A DNA stretch of 34,359 nt. It comes from Opitutales bacterium. Its GTDB lineage: Bacteria; Verrucomicrobiota; Verrucomicrobiia; Opitutales; T3Sed10-336. A program made the position numbers and the translations under genes. The notes below the pieces were generated by a model. That model saw only the letters and a program-made list of their open reading frames with translations. It was not told where the DNA came from and searched no databases. Each line of letters opens with the position of its first letter. Position 1 is the first letter of the stretch. Shown one piece after another: positions 1 through 7,277 of the stretch. Location: contig JAFIGF010000034.1 in the NCBI GenBank assembly GCA_020831535.1, positions 1 to 34,359 of the forward strand. The letters run 5' to 3'.

Positions 1-2
1 AG

Positions 3-629
3 GCGGAGAAGATGCGTTTGAGTCTGCGTTCGCGGATGCATGATTTGTCGGCGTTTGTGAAGATTTACAAGCAACAGGTGAGCATTTGGTACAATGCGAG
101 CCATGACCGTTATGGTCCGCTGTGGAGTGATCGTTTCAAGAGTGTGTTGGTGAAGGGAAGTGGGACGGCGTTGTTGGTGATGGCGGCGTATATCGACTTG
201 AATCCGGTGCGGGCGGGGTTGGTGGAGGATCCTCGTGATTATGCTTTTAGTGGGTATGGGGAAGGGGAGAAGGAGGGCGAGCCGCAGGCGCGGTTGGTGG
301 AGATTTTGCGGGGTTTGCGAGGGGATGAGTGGGGTAAGGAGGTGTTGCGGGAGTACCGGATGCTGTTGTTGGGGCAGGCCGGGGGCGATGGGGCGAAGGA
401 GGAGATGGCGCAGATTCTAAGAGAACGCTATTTGGGTGATGATGCTGATGGAAAGTCTGGCCGTTGGCGCTTGTGGCGTGCCTTAACGGAGGGCATTGTG
501 GTGGGAAGTCGCTTGTTTGTGGAGCCTTTCAAGAATTTCTTTTCGAGCGGTCCAGATAAAGACCCTTTGGAAATTTACGATGGCTTGGTTTCCGCTAAAA
601 GAAAGTTTCGACGGCGAGGATTCTTTTGA
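3..629 (+). CDS. REP-associated tyrosine transposase (RAYT, Y1 family), 5' truncated by window edge
   Basis: This is the C-terminal part of a Y1/IS200-like transposase of the RAYT group, single-copy HUH-type enzymes that act on REP palindromes. The reading frame is open back to base 3, so the true start and probably the HUH motif lie outside the window; the first in-window ATG is at 12. Seen in the sequence: the family hallmark WSDRFKS followed by AAYIDLNPVRAGLVEDP and then a Y/F-S-Y block (AFSGYGE), the usual ending of the Y1 domain, and after it a basic C-terminal tail of about 100 residues ending in KRKFRRR. The tyrosine in the segment before WSDRF could be the nucleophile, but this needs the missing N-terminus. 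GTAG-headed palindromes elsewhere in the window (6308, 22327, 26751, 32139-32225) are possible substrates. Confidence 0.8.
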   Translation, partial: AEKMRLSLRSRMHDLSAFVKIYKQQVSIWYNASHDRYGPLWSDRFKSVLVKGSGTALLVMAAYIDLNPVRAGLVEDPRDYAFSGYGEGEKEGEPQARLVEILRGLRGDEWGKEVLREYRMLLLGQAGGDGAKEEMAQILRERYLGDDADGKSGRWRLWRALTEGIVVGSRLFVEPFKNFFSSGPDKDPLEIYDGLVSAKRKFRRRGFF

Positions 630-1030
630 GAGAGAAAGGATACTTGTCGAGAGAATCCTTCTTTAAATGTTGAATGAAAACAGTCGGTGCAGTGGTCTGA
701 CTAGAGCAAATTCCTTTTAATTTGGCGCATATTGACTGTGTTTTAAAAAGTTTCTATACAGTTCAGGAGAGAAGGTATCAAGGGCTTGCGTGAGGGTCTG
801 CAGCAATGGTGGAAACTCCCGGGATTTATCGCATTACAGCGTTCCGGCGAAACGGGGGGATGTCCCGTCAGTTGTTAAAACTTAGAGGTGATTTCGTTCA
901 AATGATCTAATTTGATGTGTTGTTGATGAGTAAATGTTCCGTTATTTGCGTGTGTCTCTGCCTCCGCTTCGTGAAGGCCGTGTCCCCGTAGGGGTGCCGC
1001 GTAGCGAAGGACACGGGGCGGATCGGTTCC
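630..1030. other. Intergenic stretch with one nested hairpin
   Basis: No convincing gene is seen between the transposase and the small minus-strand ORF. The only clear structure is a nested inverted repeat at 978-1016: outer arms CCGTGTCC (978-985) and GGACACGG (1009-1016), inner arms CCCC/GGGG (984-994). It is flanked by CTTCGTGAAGG and GTAGCGAAGG, which look like the short palindromic repeats found elsewhere in the window. The rest (630-950) is comparatively AT-rich and featureless. Confidence 0.4.
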
Positions 1031-1243
1031 TCATGCCGCCTCCTTTCGCCCAAACCCACTACGATATTTTTCTTCAGGACTCGTGCCAGGGGCTGGTGTT
1101 TGCGACCATTGTATTTCCTCCAAATCTACCTTGAGCTTCTTGAGGATTTCCTGCTCCAAATTGTCTTTGGAATTATGAATCGGATAGAATGTTTTTAAGC
1201 TTTCCGGGTCGGCGAGTGCCTTTTTTGTGATTTCTTTACTCAT
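1031..1243 (-). CDS. Hypothetical small protein, doubtful
   Basis: A 70-residue ORF starting with ATG. The N-terminal 45 residues (MSKEITKKALADPESLKTFY and on) have a normal charged, soluble composition with a predicted helix NLEQEILKKLKVDLEEI, which is unlike most shadow frames. The C-terminus (SQTPAPGTSPEEKYRSGFGR) is low in structure and runs towards the palindromic repeat at 978-1016. No family is recognised and there is no strong ribosome-binding site. It may be a real small gene, or the remnant of a longer gene cut by the repeat. Confidence 0.35.
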   Translation of the reverse strand: MSKEITKKALADPESLKTFYPIHNSKDNLEQEILKKLKVDLEEIQWSQTPAPGTSPEEKYRSGFGRKEAA

Positions 1244-1650
1244 ACGAGAATTGGTATTTTGGTGGGTGAGGGCCTTGATCAGGTGGATGTATTGGGAAAT
1301 CGATTCGGGAACAACAGTGACAGTGGCTGCCGCTTTTTCCTGCCGCAGCTCGCTGCGGCGTTGCTATGGTTTGTCGTCGCCACTCTGTTGGCTCGTTGGT
1401 GCGGGGAGGATGTCGCCCTTACAGGGCTTTGGGGGTGTTGGGACCGTTGATAGACCCGGGGCGTCGCCCACGGGCTTTGGTATGTTGCCCCGTTGGGGCG
1501 GGGCAATAGCTGTAAGGGCTCGTCAAAACTCTGATTCCTGCCCTCTGATCATTCAGACTTCTGCTTGATGGGTCCGTTGCTCCTTGCGGTTCCGCCGCAG
1601 GGGGGAGATGGGAAAGGGGCGAACCTCAAATAGCTACTCGGTGGACGGGT
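1244..1650. other. Gene-free gap downstream of mlaD
   Basis: Apart from the dispersed repeat at 1387-1536, this gap holds no supported gene. A GC-rich tail at 1580-1620 (GCCGCAGGGGGGAGATGGG) precedes the stop codon of mlaD. No clear Rho-independent terminator with a U-tract is visible for the mla operon here. Confidence 0.35.
1387..1536. repeat. Dispersed repeat, copy A
   Basis: This 150-base block matches 5922-6067 in the same orientation. Both begin with GTTGGCTCGT and end with CTGATT. In between they share a long exact core (from GAGGATGTCGCCCTTACAGG onward), a GACCCGGGGCGT block, a TTGCCCCGTTGGGGCGGG block and a GCTCGT(C/T)(A/G)AA block, with small length differences. The internal CGCCC/GGGCG and CCCCGTTGGGG segments are self-complementary. 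ORFs across it in several frames look like translated repeat, not protein. It lies in the gene-poor gap downstream of the mla operon. Confidence 0.75.
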
Positions 1651-2670
1651 TTAGAAAAGGGCGGAGGCGGCGATGCCGACGGCGGTGATGGGGCCTTGGT
1701 TGCCGAGGCCGTCGAGGGTGGCTTCGGCTTTGCGCAGAACGGCGGTGGCTTCGTAATATAGGGCGTCATCCGAGAGGAGTTTGCCCAAAGTGCCTTCACC
1801 TGCGTTGAGGCGGTCGGAAATTTCCCGGAGGTTCTTGGCGACGAGTTCGATTTCACGGGCAATGCTGTCGTCGGAGAGCAAGCGGCCCAGAGTGCCTTCC
1901 CCAGCTTCGACTTTGCGGACGATGCCCTGAACATCCTCCACCAGAACTTGGATTTCACCGGAGAAGCCTTTGGCGTTGGTGGCTACGGATTCAAGGTCGG
2001 TGGTGATCCGTTGGATGCTTTGGTACACCTCGTCGTCCTGCAAAAGGCGGCCCAAGGTTCCTTCCCCCCGGGCGATGGTGTCGGTGATGGTCTCGAGGTT
2101 TTTAGTGGTCGTGCGGATGCTCTCGCGGTTCTCAACCACCAGTTCGTTGAGGTTCTTAAAGAGGCCGGGTTCATCCTCGTCGCCGGTGATGGAGCGAAGG
2201 GCCTCGGTTACCTGATCAAAGGCGCCGTCAAGGCGGTCGCCAACATCACCGATTTTGGCGAAAATCTCGTTCAAGTCGGTGGTTGGCAGGGTTTCGATGG
2301 TGTCGCCATCGGATAAATACTCGGAGGATTCGCCGTATTGGATATCGACCTGATTGGTCCCCAGTAGACCGGAAAGAATGACGCGGGCTTTGGAGTCGAT
2401 GGGAACCTGGACCTCATCGTTGATGGTCAGGATGGCGGTGGCCTTGCCGTCCTCGAGAGCAGTGCCGCGGACGGTTCCGATTTTGACCCCGGCGACCCGG
2501 ACATCGTCGCCTTCTTTCACTTGTTGGAGGTTGGTGAACTGGGCTTGCAGTTCGTAGCCGCGGTCTCGGAACAAGGTGCCGGTGCTGAGGCTTTGGGCGA
2601 CAATGTAGATTAGGACGAGGCCCATCAGAAAGAAGAAGCCCACGCGGGCGGTGTTTAGTGTTTCTTTCAT
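1651..2670 (-). CDS. mlaD: MlaD-type MCE-domain lipid-transport protein with long helical C-terminus
   Basis: Periplasmic MCE protein of an Mla-type ABC lipid transporter, anchored by one N-terminal membrane segment (about residues 9-27) and expected to form a hexameric ring on MlaFE. The MCE domain covers about residues 38-127 with the usual V(K/R)EGDDVRVAGVKIGTV core and a GLLGTNQVDI stretch. At 339 residues it is almost twice the length of E. coli MlaD. The extra C-terminus (about 140-325) is predicted mostly helical and contains three copies of GEGTLG(R/K)LL(Q/S)DD, at about residues 202, 257 and 291. Such long helical tails are known from MCE proteins that build needles or tunnels across the periplasm. 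It is last in the operon, 14 bases after mlaF. The MCE assignment is firm; the tunnel idea is inference. Confidence 0.9.
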   Translation of the reverse strand: MKETLNTARVGFFFLMGLVLIYIVAQSLSTGTLFRDRGYELQAQFTNLQQVKEGDDVRVAGVKIGTVRGTALEDGKATAILTINDEVQVPIDSKARVILSGLLGTNQVDIQYGESSEYLSDGDTIETLPTTDLNEIFAKIGDVGDRLDGAFDQVTEALRSITGDEDEPGLFKNLNELVVENRESIRTTTKNLETITDTIARGEGTLGRLLQDDEVYQSIQRITTDLESVATNAKGFSGEIQVLVEDVQGIVRKVEAGEGTLGRLLSDDSIAREIELVAKNLREISDRLNAGEGTLGKLLSDDALYYEATAVLRKAEATLDGLGNQGPITAVGIAASALF

Positions 2671-2684
2671 AGCTTAAAGTACGG

Positions 2685-3473
2685 TCAGGCGCTCCGTTTG
2701 AAGCGCGGGTTTTTGAGATCGATGGCGGGATTGAGAAATTCTTTGATGCGGGGGTCATCCATTTGGCGAATGCCGGCGGGGGTATCGATAGCGAGCAACT
2801 CCCCTTCCTGCATAATGCCTACGCGGTCGCCGATGGTCATGGCGAGGTCGCGGTCATGGGAAACGACCAAACTGGTCACGCCAAATTCTTCACGCAGATC
2901 GGCAATGATCTCGGAGATGGTGGCGGCCATGATGGGATCCAGTTCGGAGGTTGGCTCATCGTAGAGGAGAAGGTCGGGTTCCATCACCAATGCGCGGGCG
3001 ATGGCGACGCGTTTTTTCATTCCCCCGCTCAACTCGGCGGGAATTTTTTCGGCGGCATCGGAGAGGGAAAGCATGGCCAGGGCTTTTTCGACTTTTTCCT
3101 TGATCGTTTTTCGATCGTAGAGTCGGTGTTCGCGCGGATAGAGGGCGAGATTGTCGAAGACGCTGAGCGAGTTGAAGAGAGCGCCGGCTTGAAAGACCAG
3201 GGCGAGACGGACTTTGGGGCGTTCACGGTCATCGGCGACGTTGATATCGTCGATACGGACTTTCCCCTCGGTGGGAATTTCCAGTCCGGCAAGGTGCTTG
3301 AGGAAAACCGATTTGCCGCTGCCACTTGGGCCCATCATGACGAATATCTCCCCTGGCTTGACCTCCAGGCTGATGCCTTTGAGCACTTCCGTGGAGCCGA
3401 AGGATTTGCGGAGATTTTCCACGCTAATCCCGAGGGCACGGCGGGGGGCTGGACTGGTGTCGGTTTCGGGCAT
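2685..3473 (-). CDS. mlaF: MlaF-type ABC transporter ATP-binding protein
   Basis: Cytoplasmic ATPase that powers the MlaE permease in phospholipid transport between the membranes. Walker A is GPSGSGKS, the signature is LSGGMKKR, the form typical of MlaF rather than the LSGGQ of most importers, and Walker B is LLLYDEPTSELDP. A switch histidine follows in VVSHDRD. The frame is open upstream to 3548, but that part overlaps mlaE and reads as low-complexity serine. The start chosen is the ATG at 3473 (MPETDTSPAP), 7 bases after the mlaE stop, giving 262 residues, normal for the family. It sits between mlaE and mlaD in one operon. Confidence 0.92.
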   Translation of the reverse strand: MPETDTSPAPRRALGISVENLRKSFGSTEVLKGISLEVKPGEIFVMMGPSGSGKSVFLKHLAGLEIPTEGKVRIDDINVADDRERPKVRLALVFQAGALFNSLSVFDNLALYPREHRLYDRKTIKEKVEKALAMLSLSDAAEKIPAELSGGMKKRVAIARALVMEPDLLLYDEPTSELDPIMAATISEIIADLREEFGVTSLVVSHDRDLAMTIGDRVGIMQEGELLAIDTPAGIRQMDDPRIKEFLNPAIDLKNPRFKRSA

Positions 3474-3480
3474 AAAAGGT

Positions 3481-4233
3481 TTAGAGTAGGGCCTGGGTGA
3501 TAAAGTAGTCGAGGAAGAGAATGGCGATGAGCGAGAGAACGACCGCACGGGTCACGGAATTTCCAATTTCGCGGGGACCGCCGCGGGTTTGCAAACCGAC
3601 GTGGCAGGAAATAAGGATGACCGAAAAACCGAAAATCTGCGCTTTGATCAGACCATCCAAGACATCTTTGAAGGCCACAAAATTGGTGATGCCATCAAAG
3701 TAGATGCGTGGGTCGAGGCCAATAAAACTCACTTGTGAGGCGACTACGGCGCCTCCCAGCCAACCGATGATAATGGCGACGATGGCCAGCACGGGCATCA
3801 TCAGCAAAACGGCGATGAGGCGGGGCAGCACCAGCATCCGTTCGGGGGGGATGTTCATGGTAATCAGGGCATCGACTTCCTGATAAACTTTCATGGAGGC
3901 CAATTCCGCAGAGATCGCACTGCCGACCCGCCCGGCCAGGAGAATGGCGGCCATAACCGGTCCCAGTTCCCGGGCCATGGACAAGCCGACAATGGTGCCG
4001 ATGAAATCCACCGCGCCGAAGGTTTGGAGGCTGTACCCGGTTTGCAGGGCGAGGACGCTACCAATAAAAAAACTGAGGATGGCGACGATGGGAAAGGTGG
4101 TATAGCCGATTAGGTAGCATTGCTCGATCACCCGTCCCATTTGCCGGGGGAGGGAGGGAAGGTGGCGCAGGGAACGGACGAGCAGGAGAAAGGCCTGTCC
4201 GAATTCCGAGAGATATTGATGGAGAATGCGCAA
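3481..4233 (-). CDS. mlaE: MlaE-type ABC transporter permease
   Basis: Inner-membrane permease of the lipid transporter, 250 residues, the usual length. It shows the family's early amphipathic helix followed by several membrane segments (about residues 45-70, 90-112, 145-180, 200-220, 230-248). The conserved block MARELGPVMAAILLAGRVGS and the following AELASMKV segment are the diagnostic MlaE/TGD1 features, thought to contact the ATPase. The N-terminus MRILHQYLSEFGQAFLLL fits known members, so the ATG at 4233 is kept. It begins 45 bases after the stop of the repeat protein and is followed at once by mlaF, so all four genes are probably transcribed together. Confidence 0.93.
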   Translation of the reverse strand: MRILHQYLSEFGQAFLLLVRSLRHLPSLPRQMGRVIEQCYLIGYTTFPIVAILSFFIGSVLALQTGYSLQTFGAVDFIGTIVGLSMARELGPVMAAILLAGRVGSAISAELASMKVYQEVDALITMNIPPERMLVLPRLIAVLLMMPVLAIVAIIIGWLGGAVVASQVSFIGLDPRIYFDGITNFVAFKDVLDGLIKAQIFGFSVILISCHVGLQTRGGPREIGNSVTRAVVLSLIAILFLDYFITQALL

Positions 4234-4278
4234 GAGTGTAGTTTGTAAAGGTTTGTGGGTGGTGGCAATGCCGTCGTT

Positions 4279-5778
4279 TTACTTTTCTTCAGAATCCTTT
4301 TTTCCGCCAAAGGGGATCCAGAGGATGCGGTGCCCTTCCTGGCGGTCAAAAGAGAGGAGGCCCCGGAGCAGGGAAACGCCGTGGGAACCTTCTTCCCGCT
4401 GCAATTGTAAAACGGGACCAACTTGAAAGTCCCAGTCGTCTGCTTTCCTTTCGTAGGTCAGCAGCTGAAACAGAAACTGTCGGCTGCGGTACTCTTCCGC
4501 CTCATTGTGGGTGGAACGGTAGATGGCGAAAAGGGGGGAGTACTTGTCGCGAATGACTTGGTTGCGGGGGAAAAAGACTTCCAGCGGGCTGAAAAATTGG
4601 TTCTGGGTCGTGCCGGCAGCGTTGTCCCAGTGACTGTAGAACGGCCAAAGGTGGGTTTTGCGAGCGGTGCCGGCTTCTGGATTGCGGGGATCTTCCTGTT
4701 TTACGTCCCAATAGAGAAAATAGAGAAACTGGGTTTTGGTTTGGAGCAAATTGCCCCGTTCGGTCGTAAAGCGCTGCCGGTAAAATGGCCACATAACCCA
4801 GCGTTGCACCCGTTGGGGACGTTCGCTGTAGGTATAGAAGGGAGCCCAGCGGTTGGTGTAGTGGGTTTCGCCGCGGCGTTGCACGGAAAATGGCCAGAAG
4901 TAGCGCACTTCGCGGAATTCGGGGTCCTGGCTTTCGGTGTAGCCAAAAAAGGGCCAGACCCAGTTCCGATCTTTCAAATCCGGATCATCATGGTGGCTGT
5001 AGAAGGGCAGAAAGCCCCGGGAGTGGCCGTGCAGGGAGACTTCACCCTCGTTTTCGCTAAACGTTTTTCGGTCGTAGATCAGGGGCCAGAGGGCGTAGGT
5101 GTCGCGGGATTGGTCGGTGGTCACCGTTCTCCCGAAGAGGGGCCAGATCTCGAATCCCCGAGTCTCGGGGCCCCGGCGGGTGCGGACAAAGGGAAAGGGG
5201 GTGTAGTAGGTATTGACCTCCCCACTACGCAGGCGGGTGTAGAAAGGAAAGGCCACCCAAGCGGCTTCATTATGAAAAAGCTGATTGGGTACCCGTCCGG
5301 CGATCGGGAAAATGCCAAGGTACTGGTCCTCCTCCCGGGGTCCGGTGCCGCGGAAATAGACCGGGAAAATAGTGGTTTGACGTTGGGCCTCTTCGTCCGG
5401 CTGGCGTTGGTGGCGGCGGTAATTTCCGACAAGGAGATAATTCCATTCGGTATAGTCTTCGCGCATTTCCCGGGTGAAGAGAGGGTAGAAGAGATAATCC
5501 CCTTGCTTGTCGCTTTCATGAAAGGTTCGGCGGAGGAAGATCGGACGCAGGCCCGAAACCTCATCCTGTTGGCGGGTTTGCCGGAAAAAGAGCGGGCCGA
5601 GGACTTCCCGGTGGACCGCTTCATCGGAGGCGTCGTAGCGGGTGACCGGACCCGGCCAGAAATTGTCCAGCCGTTCGGTGAGAATACTTTGTGCTTCGCC
5701 GGGACTGCTGGAAAAAACCATCCAGCTGAAGAAAGCGGCAAAGAAGAGGCCGTGGCCCCGTTGTGAAAAACTACCCAT
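4279..5778 (-). CDS. Exported protein with about 18 aromatic-proline repeats, first gene of the mla operon
   Basis: Function unknown. It has 499 residues with an N-terminal signal peptide (hydrophobic about residues 9-27, likely cleavage near GEAQ). The mature part is built almost entirely of repeats spaced roughly 20-30 residues apart with the core h-x-P-(F/L/V)-(F/Y): LGPLFFRQ, LRPIFLRR, FYPLFTRE, IFPVYFRG, IFPIAGR, AFPFYTR, PFPFVRTR, IWPLFGR, LWPLIYD, FLPFYSH, VWPFFGY, FWPFSVQ, WAPFYTY, MWPFYRQ, LWPFYSH, YSPLFAI and others. Each is followed by a polar, charged turn, the pattern of a regular all-beta array such as a barrel or extended sheet with aromatic girdles. It is not a recognised Mla component, but its place directly ahead of mlaE suggests an envelope role. 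A weak AGAAGAG precedes the ATG. Confidence 0.8.
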   Translation of the reverse strand: MGSFSQRGHGLFFAAFFSWMVFSSSPGEAQSILTERLDNFWPGPVTRYDASDEAVHREVLGPLFFRQTRQQDEVSGLRPIFLRRTFHESDKQGDYLFYPLFTREMREDYTEWNYLLVGNYRRHQRQPDEEAQRQTTIFPVYFRGTGPREEDQYLGIFPIAGRVPNQLFHNEAAWVAFPFYTRLRSGEVNTYYTPFPFVRTRRGPETRGFEIWPLFGRTVTTDQSRDTYALWPLIYDRKTFSENEGEVSLHGHSRGFLPFYSHHDDPDLKDRNWVWPFFGYTESQDPEFREVRYFWPFSVQRRGETHYTNRWAPFYTYSERPQRVQRWVMWPFYRQRFTTERGNLLQTKTQFLYFLYWDVKQEDPRNPEAGTARKTHLWPFYSHWDNAAGTTQNQFFSPLEVFFPRNQVIRDKYSPLFAIYRSTHNEAEEYRSRQFLFQLLTYERKADDWDFQVGPVLQLQREEGSHGVSLLRGLLSFDRQEGHRILWIPFGGKKDSEEK

Positions 5779-5921
5779 GGGAAGATCTCTTCTAAAGCAA
5801 AAGCTCTTTGGGCTAAAGCGGAAAAAGAAGGGAGGCGCAAAGGAGTGTCCGCCGTCGCTCTGCGAGCTTTGGCGTGATCTTCGCTTCGCTCCGAGTGGAA
5901 TGGTGTAGCCGAGCCCACTCG

Positions 5922-6067
5922 GTTGGCTCGTCGGCGGCGCGGAGGATGTCGCCCTTACAGGGCTTGAAGATCTGGGGCGCTGACGACCCGGGGCGTTGCC
6001 CGCGGGTTTGTTATATTGCCCCGTTGGGGCGGGAAAATAGTTTTAAGCGCTCGTTGAAACGCTGATT
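5922..6067. repeat. Dispersed repeat, copy B
   Basis: Second copy of the repeat at 1387-1536, in direct orientation about 4.5 kb away, so the pair brackets the whole mla operon. It is 146 bases long, with the same outer blocks (GTTGGCTCGT at the left, CTGATT at the right) and the same long exact core. The differences are mostly single bases and short indels. No terminal inverted repeats or target duplication are evident, so it looks like a non-coding dispersed repeat and not an insertion sequence. Confidence 0.75.
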
Positions 6068-6111
6068 ATTTGTGTGAGACTAAGGTGTTTTCGCGGCCTC
6101 TGGAATGTTGC

Positions 6112-6267
6112 GCGCAGGGACATAAAGTTCCCGCTCGCTGTCGAAAAGGGGTGACATTTCCGTTTTCCGAAGCATTGCGCTCAGGGGCACAAGGCCCCCG
6201 TTCGCGGTTGGCCCAAGCGGGGACCTTGTGTCCCTGCGCGGAGTGCTTCAAGCCAGGGGCATAAGAC
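6112..6267. repeat. Cluster of short palindromic repeat units
   Basis: Three related units of about 24-28 bases lie here: 6112-6135 (GCGCAGGGACATAAAGTTCC and on), 6178-6206 (GCGCTCAGGGGCACAAGGCC and on), and 6216-6239 in inverted orientation. The first and third form imperfect inverted arms (20 of 24 matches) around the second. A partial fourth unit (CCAGGGGCATAAGAC) follows at 6252-6266. The units read GCGC-AGGG-ACA-AAGG-CCCCGCT, give open frames on both strands, and probably explain the apparent ORFs here. Confidence 0.6.
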
Positions 6268-6307
6268 ACGTCCCACCCCGCCACACTGCCGCTTTCCCTG
6301 TCGCGCC

Positions 6308-6322
6308 GTAGCTTTAGCGAAG
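6308..6322 (+). repeat. REP-like GTAG palindrome
   Basis: GTAGCTTTAGCGAAG. The same 16-base string, including the preceding C, occurs inverted at 22327-22342. It starts with the GTAG tetranucleotide typical of RAYT-associated REP sequences and is followed by a short imperfect palindrome. Confidence 0.4.
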
Positions 6323-6434
6323 GCGGAAGCGGTTGCGCGGAACACTCCGACCGCGCGAGTCTCTTAATCGCATATTCCAGCTCCGCTGGGGCGGTACTGA
6401 CTTCTGATCGCAGACCTCTGTCGGTATCCTGGAG

Positions 6435-7277
6435 CTACAGGACTATTTGGATAAGAAAAAAGGACAGGGGTGCGGTGAGGAGGAGGCTGTCGGTGAGATC
6501 GTAGGCCCCGCCGATGCCGGGGATGAAGGTGCCGGAGTCCTTGGCGTTGGCGGCTCTCTTGAAAAGGGATTCGAGGAGATCGGAGGGAATCGAAAGGATG
6601 GCGAGAGGCAGAGCGAAAAGGGCTCCTTGCCAGGGGGCCAGGGCGGCGGGGACCAAATCTCCGCCGAATTGCACCAGAAGGAAACCGAGCAGGGCCGAGA
6701 GGGCGACTCCCCCGATAGCCCCTTCCCAGGTTTTGCCGGGACTGAGTGAGGGGGCCATTTTGTTTTTCCCGCAAAGGCTGCCGGTTAGGTAGGCGCCGAC
6801 ATCGGTGAACTTGACCACGGCGATGACCCAAACGGCCAGAAAGAGGCCTTGGGAGGGGTCGGCGGGGAGGAGCACCAGTTCCACGAGGTAGTGCAGGAGG
6901 AAGGGTACATACAGCAGCCCCAGGCTGGTTCCCAGGAAGGCGGGCAGGCGGTCTTTGGCCTTTTCCCGCAGGGCGAACAGGGCGGAGAGGGTCACAAAGA
7001 GAACTAAAAATCCGGAAGCCGAGAGTTCGAAGGGCAGGTTGTCGGAGAGGTCGGTTTGGGAGGCGATGAAGGGGGCCAGGAAAATGCAAAGGCCTCCGGC
7101 CAGCCCGAGGAAGGGGAGCGTCTTTTGACCGGCCTTTTGCAGGAGTTGGTAAAATTCCCATTGGGTGGCCAGGGCGAGGATAGTGAGGAGGAGGATGCCT
7201 CCGGTGGCGCCCAGAAAGTATAGTACCGATACGACAATGACCCAGAGGAGTAGGGTGCTGAAGGTTCTTTTTAACAC
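6435..7277 (-). CDS. cdsA: Phosphatidate cytidylyltransferase (CDP-diacylglycerol synthase)
   Basis: Inner-membrane enzyme that makes CDP-diacylglycerol from phosphatidate and CTP, the branch point of phospholipid synthesis. Multiple membrane segments and the block KFTDVGAYLTGSLCGKNKMA, then SPGKTWEGAIGG, are clear CdsA motifs. The C-terminal signature is present as SLFKRAANAKDSG followed by IPGIGGAYDLTDS. The usual HGG-x2-DR-x-D is changed to IGGAYDLTD, lacking the His and Arg, a variant to note. The frame extends to 7472 but that part is antisense to uppS; the likely start is the GTG at 7277, overlapping the uppS stop, which gives 280 residues and begins VLKRTFSTLLL just before the first membrane helix. 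Confidence 0.88.
   Translation of the reverse strand: MLKRTFSTLLLWVIVVSVLYFLGATGGILLLTILALATQWEFYQLLQKAGQKTLPFLGLAGGLCIFLAPFIASQTDLSDNLPFELSASGFLVLFVTLSALFALREKAKDRLPAFLGTSLGLLYVPFLLHYLVELVLLPADPSQGLFLAVWVIAVVKFTDVGAYLTGSLCGKNKMAPSLSPGKTWEGAIGGVALSALLGFLLVQFGGDLVPAALAPWQGALFALPLAILSIPSDLLESLFKRAANAKDSGTFIPGIGGAYDLTDSLLLTAPLSFFLIQIVL

Larger units (their letters stand above)
5779..6434. other. Gene-free repeat region between cdsA and the mla operon
   Basis: No supported gene. The region carries the second copy of the 150-bp dispersed repeat (5922-6067), a cluster of three or four related palindromic units (6112-6267) and a GTAG-headed REP-like sequence (6308-6322). The promoter of the mla operon should lie in the last 100 bases before 5778 on the minus strand, but no convincing -35/-10 pair was found. 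Confidence 0.5.

Noticed and set aside
1227-1568. Plus-strand ORF of 113 residues and its overlapping partners
   Set aside because: Most of it is the dispersed repeat, and the second copy at 5922-6067 does not keep the frame.
2685-3548. Upstream extension of mlaF to 3548
   Set aside because: The extra 25 residues are serine-rich antisense-like sequence overlapping mlaE; the ATG at 3473 fits the family.
4423-5766. 447-residue plus-strand ORF
   Set aside because: It is antisense to the repeat protein, lacks any family motif, and the minus frame has a signal peptide and regular repeats.
6066-6284. Paired ORFs on both strands (72 and 64 residues)
   Set aside because: Their sequences are translations of the palindromic repeat units at 6112-6267.
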